Assembly: GCF_008831285.2 (NCBI RefSeq)
Contig: NC_045141.1
Location: forward strand, 14,496,106 to 14,556,105
Reading direction: 5' to 3'
Length of the DNA: 60,000 nucleotides
DNA from: Nymphaea colorata
Lineage: Eukaryota > Streptophyta > Magnoliopsida > Nymphaeales > Nymphaeaceae
Part shown: in pieces, positions 47,046 through 58,877 of the stretch
Position numbering within the stretch: position 1 is the first letter of the stretch
Layout of the letters: each line of letters starts with the position of its first letter
Made by a program: the position numbers and the translations under genes
Notes under the pieces: model-generated
What the model was told of the DNA's origin: nothing
The model's database searches: none
The model's input: the letters and a program-made list of their open reading frames with translations, nothing else

Positions 47046-48186
47046 GCACATCAGCAGGCTTTAACGTCAAAGCCTATTGATGCCAATGATTTAGCTACCT
47101 CCATTCTTGGTGTTGGTGGGCTTCCGATTCATGAATACGAGGCTTTTCAAACAGCTCTTAACACTCGATTAGAAGGTATTACCCTGTGTAACCTTCTTGG
47201 GATGCTCCGCACTCATGAGGCATTGCTTCAAGACATTGAAAACATGTCTCCACCTTCTACTAATGTCACCTCTAAATCGGATGCAACAATAGGCACAACA
47301 ACAAATACAAATGACATCCTCAAAGTACTTAAACAAGTGCGGAAAACAAAAGTTCTCTTGTTTTGCATGTGGTCACACAGCATAACTGTGCTATACAACA
47401 TGTCAATTATGCCGAAAACATTGTCATGGACACCAGCGATGCAAGTCCTTTCAGAAAGACCAAGACAGTTGCAGACTCTATTTCACACTAGAGCTATTGC
47501 TCAAGCAGATACTAGTGGATGGTACCTAGATGCGAGTCCCACCCATCATGTGGCATCGGAATTTAGTGTCTCAGTTCAGCATATAAAGGGATGATCAAGT
47601 GAAAATAAGTAGCGGGAAAGGCCTCAGTACATTTACTATTGGCAAGTGTTCTTTTTTCATGCACCTTATAGCCATGCATTTGCTCTTAAAAACATTTTAT
47701 ATACATCCGACGTTACAAAGAATTTATTTTCCGACAACAATCTTTTTCGAGGATAATGGTGTTATTTTTGAATTTCATTCTGACAAGTGTTTTGTGATAC
47801 TTCGCAAGACGGGAAACATTCTGATTGAGGGGAACAGTGATCATGGCCTGTACCACTCAAATTGACAAGATTAGGACTCATCCATGACTTAGGATTGTTT
47901 CGCTTGTTTGTCTGAATTTGGTTTTCCATTTCTTGATAAGACTTCAAACACTGGTTGAAAATTAATTATTTCTGATGTTTGGGGACCTTCTTCTCATATT
48001 TTGTGCACATGGGGATATCGATATTACATCAGCTTCATTAATGCTTGGTCTCGTTCTTGTTGGATATTTGTTATAAAACACAAATAATGTTCTGAGTGTG
48101 GTGCAAAATTTCAAGGCAAAAGTTGAAAACATACTTAGATCTCAAAATTAATCAAGCATTTTCAAAGTGATTGGGGAGGCGAATAA
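47046..48186 (+). mobile_element. Decayed Ty1/copia retrotransposon fragment
   Basis: Read in order across several broken frames: a gag-like helical segment (LGVGGLPIHEYEAFQTALNT, then LLGMLRTHEALLQDIE); a degraded CCHC zinc knuckle near 47365; a protease-like segment WYLDASPTHHVASE whose catalytic D-S/T-G is damaged; a pre-integrase segment ending GLYHSN; and integrase-core pieces (GYRYYISFINAWSR and QSDWGGE near 48163-48183). Reverse transcriptase, RNase H and LTRs are absent. It replaces the rest of the 3' spacer of GT47-5 and is inactive. Confidence 0.85.
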
Positions 48187-48995
48187 CAGGAACTACTTGT
48201 TACTGTTTCATGCATCTAAAGAACAAATTGTTATATGAACCTACCTCTTTGGGGCCTATTCATAGAGCAGTACCAAGCTGTTCCGATGGCCAAACAACCT
48301 CTTAGCTCCCCAACTCCGTCAGTAGCAAGCCAACTAACAACTTGCCCAATCAACGTATTGGGAGGTGAGGCATAGCTGGCTAGGTTCTTCAGCTCCCCAT
48401 CTTGATTAACTCTCTTGATAAAACCTCTGCTTTTGCTTTATGCATAGCATATTGTAATAAAGTTGAACCACATAATCTAAATTAACTTATCAAACACGCA
48501 GTTTTTCTTTATTTGAAGCATATTATTTCTCTTGATCTCAGTATTGGAAATAAACCTCGATATGCTATTTCTCTTGCTTCTTATTGATTGATATCTCCAA
48601 GGAATTGTCTCATTGTTTTGTGAACAAACATACCAATCATCCAACTGGCGTTTTTCTTATGAAATGAACACTAAGTCAATTGGTGTTCCTATAATTGATG
48701 AAAGCAACTTGCAACTCTTGAGACTCGATCCAGATCTATAATCTGCACCACATCCCAACCGCGTGTTTCACAAAGTTACCAGATCAATCATCTTACCAGA
48801 TTCTTCCAGTCTATCAAAGTTACACAGTAATGCATCAGACGGTGTAGTTAATTCCACCCACTCGATTTAATACATCAGATAGCTGTGAATAGATGAACTC
48901 AAAGCCGTTGTTAAACACACCGCCAGAAGTGTGCAGTGAGAAGCTGGAAGATTTCTCCATCCAAAGCCAGACATTTTTCCACAAATCATAAACAT
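48187..48995. other. Spacer between copies 5 and 6, no gene
   Basis: Begins with a MITE-like phrase (ttactgtttcatgcatc) and then the conserved spacer block (ggttcttcagctccccatct, about 48385), as after copies 3, 4 and 6. The rest is unrecognised. Confidence 0.45.
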
Positions 48996-48997
48996 GC

Positions 48998-49030
<33 letters not shown>

Positions 49031-49080
49031 CATATATATATGTGTGTGTGTATGTGCGCGCGCGCGTGCGTGTGTGTGTT
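48996..49080. repeat. TA/TG/CG alternating tract
   Basis: About 85 bases of almost unbroken alternating purine-pyrimidine: TA repeats, then TG repeats, then gcgcgcgcg (49056 onward), then TG repeats again. Confidence 0.9.
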
Positions 49081-49099
49081 CCTAATTATTTGAAACTTT

Positions 49100-50930
49100 G
49101 AATGCAACTAATTAGCATGATAGTATTAGTATATGTTAAATGAGCATCATGCAAGAAGCAACATGATTGACTCTATTTTAAGAAAATTACATACTTAATT
49201 TCACAGCCTTTTATACTATTGTACAAGAAGAAAAATACAAACGTATTAATTTTTATTGCCGATAGATTTATATATTGCTGCTGTGCTTTTTGTTGGATTG
49301 CATGTAAGTGTACTAACTAGAGCTTAAATTTCCTTGGAAATTTTTCAAAAGCATTATAGAAAAAGAATAAAAAATATTTGAAAACATGCAAACAACCTTT
49401 TCAATAGATTGTTTAAAATAACCTAAGTTTTACTTTTTCCTGACTAATTAATAACATCTATAAGTTTACCTTTTTTACATTAATGAATAAAAGGTTGCTA
49501 GCTTTTCTTTTATAAGGAACATGAGAAACATATCTGTCTGATTTCATAAGCCTGGCTTTCCATAAATTTTATAGTACTACATGAGGAAGATTAGTTACCT
49601 AACTTATTTTGATATTAATAAACAAATAATAAATTGAATAGATAAACATGAATTGGTAATAATATGATATTTTGTGTAGTTGAACAGGCCAATAAAAAAT
49701 AATTAGTCAACATCCAACCTTCTGGTATTAAAATATTCTAGCAATTACATTAGGTTTAGCTGATGATGATGTAATTATCAATATATGTATCCAGGCCCTC
49801 GAGGCTATGATGCGACGCTGCATTTTTTAAATTAGAATTAAAGTATTCTAAATTATTTTTAAAATTCACAAAATCATTTAAAATATGGGGCGATACAGGC
49901 TACCTACTAAGAATTTGTACCGGCGAAACAACATTGTTTGACAAAAAACTTGCTTCCGCTTAACCGTGCAAAATTTATGCCTTTTTTTAATAATGTCAAA
50001 AGGTTTGGTGCATTTTATTTATTTCTATGTTTTCTGAAAATTGTAATTTTATAATTATTTTTTTACCAGTATAAACCAATGAAAATAAATGAGTAAAATT
50101 TATGATTTGTGAGATACCATTTATCCGAATCAGTCACCAAAACACAGAAATGCGGCAAAAAAGAAAAAGAAAACAAAATAAGCAAAGAAAAAAAATACCC
50201 AAAAAAAAAAGAGAAAATGCATAGCTAATAAGCGGCAGAGTGCAATCGCTGGCCGAGGTAAATGCAAGATACAAATCAGCACCAGCTCCTAAAGAGCTGA
50301 TCAGAATCAAACTGAGCTCATCAACCCGACCAACTACGCTAAGCCTTTTAGAGAGAGAAAGAGAAAGAGGCCCTTCTCCAAAAGCCCGACACCCTTAGCC
50401 CTTGACCCTCCAACACTAATAGGAGTGTTGGGTAACACTTATGAGGATCTAACCTGAGACATAGAATGTGAGAGAGAGTGAGAGTATAAACTTTGAAAAT
50501 GTATAAACTTTTTAAATGAAACATTAATTAGGAGAGGTAGGTTTTGAAATGAAGCATATTTGTGAGAGATAGGTGTGCACAGGAATTAGGATAAAGTTCT
50601 TTAGTTTCTCCATTAGAAAAGAAAATTAGATTGTCTAGAAAACTCGTTCAGAGAACCTAATCTGCATTCCATGTGAGTCACATTTTAATGATCCAAATGC
50701 CAAAAAAGAAAGCCACCACCACTAGGTAAAATTCTTTGTCATTTTCAGAAAAAAAAAATGCAAACAATCTTTACTATGACCATCCCCCTAATCAAGCTTC
50801 AGTGATTATTTAGATATAAGTTAAGAAAATTCTGCTTTCCAAAATAGAATGTTGCACAAACAATAAATGGGGGTTAGGCGAGCACATGTTTGAGCAACCT
50901 TGACTTGGTTAACTACCTTATAATTTATTA
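49100..50930. repeat. Spacer repeat, 5' side of GT47-6
   Basis: Counterpart of 26770-28590 and 40420-42170, for example 'gcaagaagcaacatgattga', 'aggccaataaaaaataatta' and 'tgcattccatgtgagtcaca'. It shows the empty site for the SINE at 49687-49697. Confidence 0.65.
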
Positions 50931-51018
50931 TGATTTTTAAATTAAATAACGATTTTAATTAATTGAGCTGCCTTGAGTCGATACGAAAATTCAGTAACTT
51001 GGCTGAAGTTATGATGGA

Positions 51019-51300
51019 TAGGCTTGGGCTGATGCCCCGCCCGGTTCGATCAGGGTCGGGTTCAGGCCGGCCCGATGCTCAAAACTCGAGCTTGGTTAAT
51101 TAAAAAAAAAAACTAAAATAAATTTCAAATATAAAATATATTTCTAATGATAATTATATGTTATTATTAAGTAAAAGTAATATAAAAAATAAATCAAACT
51201 CGTTGAGCTGATTCAAGCAGGCCTATACATTGTCGAGTTGACTCGAACAGAATTTTTTTTGAGCCCGATCGAACCAAGTACCGAGTATCTGTCTAGTACT
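51019..51300. mobile_element. Possible hAT-type MITE
   Basis: Starts TAGGCTTGGGCTGATG and has the gggtcgggtt/gcccgatgctc arms and AT-rich core of the MITE family at 3229 and 22672. The right end and target duplication could not be fixed. Confidence 0.35.
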
Positions 51301-51653
51301 CCAACCCGATGCACTAAAATTTTATGATATAACCCCACGTAGTTACCGAATCAACCCTCCGACCTCACCACTGATCTCAGCATTGAGTCTAATTAGTTTG
51401 CCGACACCCGCAGAAGCTCATATCTGCGTCCGCCAACGCGGCCAAGGGAGTCCTGGGCAACCAATGCTATTAATTGGAGTTGAGCAATCCTTTTCAGTTG
51501 ACAATTCCTTTCCTTTCCAGTCAGCAGAAACGCTGTGATGCGGTTTCTCAGACCAACTGTGGGTAAAATTCTCTAACAGACGCTTTCTCAGTTGTTCTGC
51601 GATAGCTTCAAGAGGAGGAAGAAGAAGGGGGAGAAGAAGGCTCACACAACAAC
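51301..51653 (+). promoter_or_regulatory. Upstream region and leader of GT47-6
   Basis: From about 51412 it matches the upstream region of GT47-4 (gcagaagctcatatctg; ttggagttgagcaatcc; cagaccaactgtggg) and ends in a purine-rich gaggaggaagaagaagg run before the ATG. It lacks the 335-bp insertion seen in GT47-5. No core promoter motif was assigned. Confidence 0.4.
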
Positions 51654-54265
51654 ATGAGGGGAGACTTGTCAGCCATTCTTTTCCTGCTGGTGCTCCTATT
51701 CTCTGTGGCCATCTTCAATTCTTACAATGGCAGTGGCACAAGCTCCTCCGTCCTCCCCTTCTTTCGTCTCTCCTCTGTGACTATGTCTGCCCTCGCTCCC
51801 ACTGATTCTGCTCCAACAACTATGCCTGCCCCGGCTCCCACTGATTCCGCTTCCGCAACTATGTCTTCCCCAACTCCTGCCGATTCTGCTGCTGCACCGA
51901 TGCCTGGGTCTGCCCCTGCACCTGTGCCTGAGTCCGTCCCTGAAATGCCCAACGCCACACCCAGCACCGTCTCCAATGCTTCAGCGATTACAGTAGGAAT
52001 CTTACTGCCTCGATTAATTAAACTCTCTATCTTCTTCTTTCATAGATCAACTGAAAGGGCCAACCAGATTCTCTGACTGTTACTTCTGTCTCCGGCTGCA
52101 GGAGAAGACGAGAAGCAGCGTTGTTGAGATGAGCAGGTTGGAGAAGATGGAGGAGGGCCTTGCCAGGTCGAGGGCTGCCATTAGAAGGGCCGTTCTGGGG
52201 CGAAACTACACTTCTGATCGGAAGCGCCGGGGCTTCGTGCCGAGGGGGTCCATCTACCACAACTCTTACGCATTTCATCAGTAATCAACTTTTCTTTGCC
52301 TAATTCTTTTAAAGAAAGGAAGAGAAGTTTCTCAACATATCATTTGTATGCTACATTTAAATCGTTTTACTTAGATGTATAAATGGTAGTTTATACTAAA
52401 CTGAAAAAGATTCATTAACTCCTATTATTATAGATGATATACATGAACTATCATGCATTGTACTATAATAAACAGGAGCTACGTAGAGATGGAGAAGAGG
52501 CTGAAGATATGGATCTACAAGGAAGGGGAGCCACCCATTTTCCACGATGGTTCTAGCATGGGCCTGTATTCGATAGAGGGCCAATTCATCCAAGAGATGG
52601 ACAAGAAGAGGCTGCCCTTCATCACCAATGATCCAGAGCAGGCCTTGCTCTACTTCCTCCCATTCAGTGTTGAAAGAATGGTCAGGTTCTTTTACAAGAA
52701 GGGCAGTACTGTGAACGTTGTAAAACTCATCTCGGTCGTGATCAGTGATTATGTCCAGGTGGTAGCAAACAAATACTCGTATTGGAACAGCTCCAACGGT
52801 GCAGATCATTTCATGGTTGCCTGCCATGACTGGGTAAATCAAACCATCCACCACTTTTCTTTAGCTTTTTCTTTTAATATCTTCACCAGTTATATGCATT
52901 TGCAACAACGAATATGTTTGCCCTACTGTGATTGGTAAACCGAAGACGTGATCAAATATGACAACTAATACCCACATTCAAGAAATCATATAATAGTCAC
53001 AGGTCTTTGTAAACATATTCATCCTTAATTTGCTACACAACTTGTGCTTTGTTTATTTTTTATGATGAACAAACATCGTCCTTGTCCTTCTTTGCTTTTA
53101 AGACATTAAATTCCAAGCACATCTGCCCACGGTTGCTGATGACCAAGACAACGTATAACACGGAGCCCCCTCCCAGAAGCTCGGTCGATCGGTCACCAAA
53201 GATCTTAAATTTCAGACCTCGCAAACTCACACCAAGGAACGTTTTCTCCAGCAAACCAGGCCATTAAGACTCATTCACCATTATTGATGCAAATGAGCCC
53301 ATCCTCAAACATTTCCCAATGAAGAGTACGGTCTTAACATTAAAAGTATGAGCTGCACTTTCCATTTTTTAAGTACGTGAAGGAAGTAGATAGCCTGCAG
53401 ATTCCGATTCATTTCATTACTAAACTGGACGTGATGAATCATTAATTGCCTAATTTTCTTGACATTATGTGACTATGGGTTTCCAAACTGGTGTCAGTTT
53501 AGGATACTGTAAAAATTATTATCTAGAATAGATTTTATCTTGAATTACCAACAAGATCTGCATGAACGGTGTTACTGTGCTGATCATTTTACCGATGTTT
53601 AGGCGCCAAAAGCTACAGTAAAAGAAGAAGTAGTCAGAAGTTTGATCAGGGTGATGTGCAATGCCAACACCTCAGAAGGCTTCAACCCTAGAAAGGATGC
53701 ACCACTCCCCGAATTCAACTTCATGTTTCGTCTCCCCACCGTCGTCCGAGTCCCAACTCCACCTTCTTCAAAAAGGATGTTGGCATTCTTTGCAGGAGGC
53801 AACCATGGCTCTGTCAGAAAGTTCCTCTTCGAACAGTGGGATGGCAAGGACCCCCAAATTCAAATCTTTCAACGCTTGGCCGTGGGCCAAAATTACAGGG
53901 AGTACATGATGAACGCCAAATACTGTCTCTGCCCAAGTGGGTATGAAGTCGCCAGTCCCAGGCTCACTGAATCCATACTAGCTGGTTGCGTGCCGGTGCC
54001 GATTTCCGATGGCTATGTGCTCCCCTTCAGTGATGTTCTAGATTGGTCTCAGTTTTCAGTTCGAATTCCAGTTCAAAAGATACCCAAACTTAAAGAGATT
54101 CTGAGCAACATTCCTGAACATTCATACTTGAAGTTGCAGGCAAATGTTATGAAGGTTCAGAAGCACTTCGTGATTAACGACCCTCCCAAGAGATTTGATG
54201 TTGTGCATATGTTGTTTCATTCCATATGGCTAAGAAGACTTAATCTGAGGTTATATGATCTGTAG
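51654..54265 (+). CDS. GT47-6, exostosin-family glycosyltransferase
   Basis: Exons 51654-51992, 52102-52280, 52476-52833 and 53603-54265 (512 aa, the longest copy). The signal anchor covers about residues 5-22. Exon 1 has 113 codons because the Ala/Pro/Ser/Thr stem has extra units (alternating APTDSA, TMPAPAP and TMSSPTPAD phrases). Exon 2 begins [12 protein letters not shown] and ends YHNSYAFHQ. Exon 3 has [18 protein letters not shown] and [13 protein letters not shown]. Exon 4 has [28 protein letters not shown] and [12 protein letters not shown], with FSVRIPV in place of FSVPIPV. All splice sites are GT-AG and no frame break is seen. Intron 3 (769 bp) lacks the TA microsatellite of copies 3-5. 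Very close to GT47-4, and its downstream spacer also matches that of copy 4. Confidence 0.92.
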
Positions 54266-54329
54266 CCATCCTTCTTATATTTGCTTGTCTATTCTCTATT
54301 GTTAGCATTATGTGAGGTTATTTCCATTT

Positions 54330-55460
54330 TGCGATGTTCTGGCCAATTTCATTTTGATTCTGCTAATTATTCAGCTACAATTAGCTGAAGGACTACAGCT
54401 TGGAGATCATCATGCTCCTGAAGCCAGTAGAGTAAAATGGCTTATAAGCAAACTCTGTTGAGTTTTAGAGTTCTTATCCTTCAGATATAAAAAGCAACCG
54501 CATCTCTTTTTCGGAACGGAATTAGTGATTCACTTGAATTGAATAAATTGTTAGCATGTTAAATCAGCAGCATTTCGAGAAGAAAAAATACGTATAAATA
54601 TGCTGTATTATAGGTATATATTATCTACTACTGTTACTTGAGTTCTAATTTTGTTCGAAAATTCTAAAAAATGCAGCTAAAGAATCTGAAATAATTGAAA
54701 GCGTCAAGATGTACATAAGTATCAACCTAATTTTTTAGGAATAAAAAGGGTGACGCGAGTTTAAACGAGTCCACCTTGTACTTTTATGGTTTTCATTTTC
54801 ATTTAAAGAAAAAAAATTCAAGAATCAAGTAATGCGAGCTTAAACGTGTCGACCTTGTACTTTTATTACTTAATTTTCTACTAGTACAATCGAATGAAAA
54901 AATGAACCAATGAAATTTGTGACTTCTACACTACCGCTGAGTCGCTGACCCAAAGCAGAAACTGTAAAGCCTCGAATATTCAGAAAAGCTGTTAGAGGTA
55001 AAATAATTAATCTGATCACTTGCCCCAAAATCTCAACTCCAAAGGCTTGGTGGAGAGAGAAAGATAGAGTAGTAGCTTGCAGTGAGAAATTAAGATATTT
55101 TTTTTTAAATGAAGCATTAATTACGAGACATAGATGTAAAGGGATTAGGTAAATTTCTTTAGTGAAAAAAAAAACGACTAAAAAAATCTTACATTTTTTA
55201 AGAACTTAACCTGCATGCCATGCGCGTCACATTTTAATGATCCTTCATACTGAAATGCCAAAAAATATTGACACTTGGTAAAATTCCATGTTATTTTCAA
55301 AAAAGACTATAGGAGCAAAAGAAGTTTCTGCTTACCCAAAAATGGAATATTAATGTACAAAATGAAAATTTTTCAATATTAAAAAATAAAATATCTCACA
55401 ATGCTTGTTAGGGAAGCACATGTTTGACCTACTTAGAGTTTTCCTTTTTATGTTTGGAAT
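54330..55460. repeat. Spacer repeat, 3' side of GT47-6
   Basis: Counterpart of 33260-34390, with shared phrases 'ccattttgcgatgttc', 'ctactagtacaatcgaatg' and 'tcagaaaagctgttagag'. A TA tract follows at 55524-55576. Confidence 0.65.
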
Positions 55461-55520
55461 GAGTTTAATATTGGGGTACAGAAAAGTGCCGACATTCCAT
55501 TCTCACAAGAAAATGTTGTA

Positions 55521-55523
<3 letters not shown>

Positions 55524-55576
<53 letters not shown>
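55524..55576. repeat. (TA)n microsatellite
   Basis: A TA tract of about 53 bases in the spacer after GT47-6. Confidence 0.95.
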
Positions 55577-55581
<5 letters not shown>

Positions 55582-57476
55582 ATCTAAATATGAAATGTTT
55601 AGTAAAGCCGCTCAAAGAAGGGACAAAGTTCTCTCCTCTTTCTATTGTTACTGGGGTCAAAGGCTACTTCAGGACTTGGGTAGACATGTTCAACTAAAAT
55701 GTCATATTATAGGAAGTTATTGTACAATATCTGCTAAGGCCAAGGTGGCCTTTATTGGGTAACGAAATTACTCAGTTAAAATCTTGATTCATTCTCTTTA
55801 TTGTTTATGTTTTATCTTTAGACACACCTATGCTGGATTATCTTTTTCAAACATATAATACCAGGCTCTTTTTTATTTCTAACTTTGCAGCCAAACCAAC
55901 ATTCACCTCTATTGGCTCTGCATGACTGCCATCACACCTTCAAAGGTAAAGCTATAAGGGAGTTGCCGCTGGTTTTGATCATTTCCTTTAACACATTATC
56001 AAACCTGAACCCCTCCCACCAGAGCGAAGCTAGAAAATTTTGTCTATTGGGCACTAAGTATATACGTAAAAAATTTCAATTGGCCTTGGGGCAGTGACCC
56101 GAGTCTGGTGGAGGCTGATCTACATAACAGAACTCAAATCTATCCAGATCCAATCATTAAGGACAAGGTTTTAAAGTGGGCTCTGTGCAGCGTAGCCACT
56201 AGATGGTTTTCATGATGTGCAATTCATTGGGCATAAAGCAAGATATTGTGCAATACGGGAAGATGAATAACTAGTAGGCAAGGAGGTGTGGAACTAACAA
56301 GGCTCTTTGGAAGCTGTTTGGTATCATTCGATGATCAACCCAAAAATTGATGTAGATTCATGAAATCATGTAACATAGTGTTCTTTTTATGAATTTACTC
56401 CAAATTTTAAGGCATAATTGCTAGACAGTAATAATCTGTTATAGAAGCCAAACAACCTCTTAACAATAGCACGTTATTATTGTCCTATGAATATGCCTCA
56501 AGAAATAAATTAGATTCATAAAACACTTATTAAAGTGCTTCATAAACTTAGACTATATTTTACGGCAGATTCATGGGACACTAAATATCACCGTTACCAA
56601 ACCGTCATATAGGTGTCGTATAACAGTAACAAATCCATTAATCCATCCTAAAAAACAAATTGTTATATGAATCTACTCTTTTAAGTCAGATTCACGAAAT
56701 AGTAACAAACTCTTCTTGTTGTCAAATGATCTCTCACCAACTCCATCAATTGCAAGCCAACACACACCTTACCTTACCAACATACTGTGAAGTGAGGCAT
56801 AGCTGGCTAGGTTCTTCAGCTCCCCATTTTGATTTACTCTCTTGTAGAAAACCCTTCTTTGCTTGCTTTAGGTATAGCAGACTCGAATCGACTCGACCTA
56901 GATAATCCAATCAACTTATCAAATATGCTATTTTTCTCGATTTGAAGCATATTATGAATTTCTTTTGGTTTCAATATTGGAAATAAACCTAGATATTCTT
57001 GTTTCTGATTAATAGCTATCACAAAACATGCCAAAATTAAAAAAAAAAAAAAACTGTGGAAGTTTTCGTCGTAGTTCATTCTTTGAGGTGTCATAAATCT
57101 CACATGTATACAAATCATCCATCCGGTTGGCTCCTACATTGCTATAATTGATGAAAGAAACGTCCACTCTTGAGACTGGAGCCAGGGCTAAAACCTGCAC
57201 TACATCCCAACTGCGTGGTTCACAATCCAATTGCTTGTGGAACTCATTTTTCAATAACGTTAATTTTGTTGAAAGCATTCAAAGTTCTTTTTCCAATACT
57301 CAACAATCGCCAAGATAACCAAAACCTTTTTTTTTTAACACTTTATCAAAACCAAAAGGCCGAGAAAGGTATCCAAAACCTTTTTTTAATGTAACCAATC
57401 CTGTTATAATATTGTTCTTATGATTGAGCAAGATAAGTTATTGAAACAAGATCCCAGATCTTGCACATCTCTCCAA

Positions 57477-57632
57477 GGAGTCGTTTGGCGGTAGAGGTGT
57501 CATGAATTTGCCCCAAAAATTAGACCAGATTCATTGAACATTAATTCTAATTTCCTGTTAATATATCTTTGTTTTTGGAGTAGATTCTTGTGACACTCAC
57601 AGAATGTCTTTACTGTTAAATTAAATGACTCC
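57477..57632. mobile_element. PIF-like MITE, 156 bp (duplicate of 38573-38728)
   Basis: Ends GGAGTCGTTTGGCGG and (right, reverse-complemented) GGAGTCATTTAATTT, flanked by CAA and TAA. Copied with the segmental duplication. Confidence 0.5.
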
Positions 57633-57910
57633 TAAAAAACCAAATTAATTTTGGTACTTTGTCACATATTTGTTCTCCTGTTTTACAGAATAGGACATTG
57701 ATCTTGCATATTTTAGTAAGGATCATCAAGATTTGGACTTATGTGGGGAGTGGAACAGTCTGTCAACTAAGTGTCGCATACCCACCACTCGTAGACCAGA
57801 AGAGTAGTGCCCTACTGAAATCGAATTGGTGATCGGCCTTTTACCGCTTTACCAGTCCAACCAGTTACACTACACCCATGTAGGTCATTAATGCTAAAAA
57901 GGGCAGCGTG

Positions 57911-58192
57911 ATATATGCAAAATTTTCAAGTTTGGTAAGATTAATTAATGCGATAGGATCATGTGCCTGTCCTTTTATCTTATTTTTTGGTTACTTAAAA
58001 TTCGGATATACGCAAAATTTTGAAGTTTGGTAAGATTAATTAATGTGATAGGATCATGTACTGTCCTTTTATCTAATTTTTTGGTTACTTGAAATTCGGA
58101 TATATGCAAAATTTTCAAGTTTAGTAAGATTAGTTAAGGTGATAGCATCATGTGCCTGTCCTTTTATCTTATTTTTTGGTTACTTGAATTTC
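57911..58192. repeat. Three-unit 94/95-bp minisatellite (duplicate of 39043-39325)
   Basis: The same three units in the same order, with a few base changes. Confidence 0.9.
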
Positions 58193-58781
58193 TATCAAAC
58201 AGACAGACCGTCTCAGCCCAATAGACTACTAAAACCAAATATATCTGGTCTTGGTCACTACATTGCGATCGCTATCAGATTTATTAGATCTGATAACCCA
58301 TCGGACTTGGAAATAGCAAGCCTCACTGGGACGCAGTTACTTGACATCCCATACTCCTCCTTCTCTTATACTGTCGTTGGAATGACTAGCTGCTGCTTTC
58401 TCCTTTGGCACATTCTCCATTTGGACAAGATTTTTGGGACTTCTGTTTCCTTCTCTCAATAAAAAAAATTATGGAAGATAAAGACTCCCGATCCCCCAAG
58501 GGGGCTGATGCAACAGTTAGAGGTGGGGCTGGTAGGCAGCCAGTCTTCATTTCGATCTCTCGTGACATCAACCCTATGTGCTGCAAAAATAAAAGTGGAA
58601 CCGAAAGAGAAACAACTTATATGTAAATAGGGCATAGCAGGAGAGGCACGGTCTTCACTCGGGCGGTGGATTAGCTTCTAGCTCTCCGGAAAGACTCCCA
58701 ATCTACATCACTGACTGCAATTCAAGATGCAATTATGTTATAGTATTTAAGTCACAAGAATGTGGTGTCCATGATCTCATG

Positions 58782-58807
58782 TATATATATATACATATTA
58801 TATATAT

Positions 58808-58872
<65 letters not shown>
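58782..58872. repeat. (TA)n microsatellite
   Basis: Counterpart of 39914-39971, longer here by roughly 30 bases. Confidence 0.95.
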
Positions 58873-58877
<5 letters not shown>

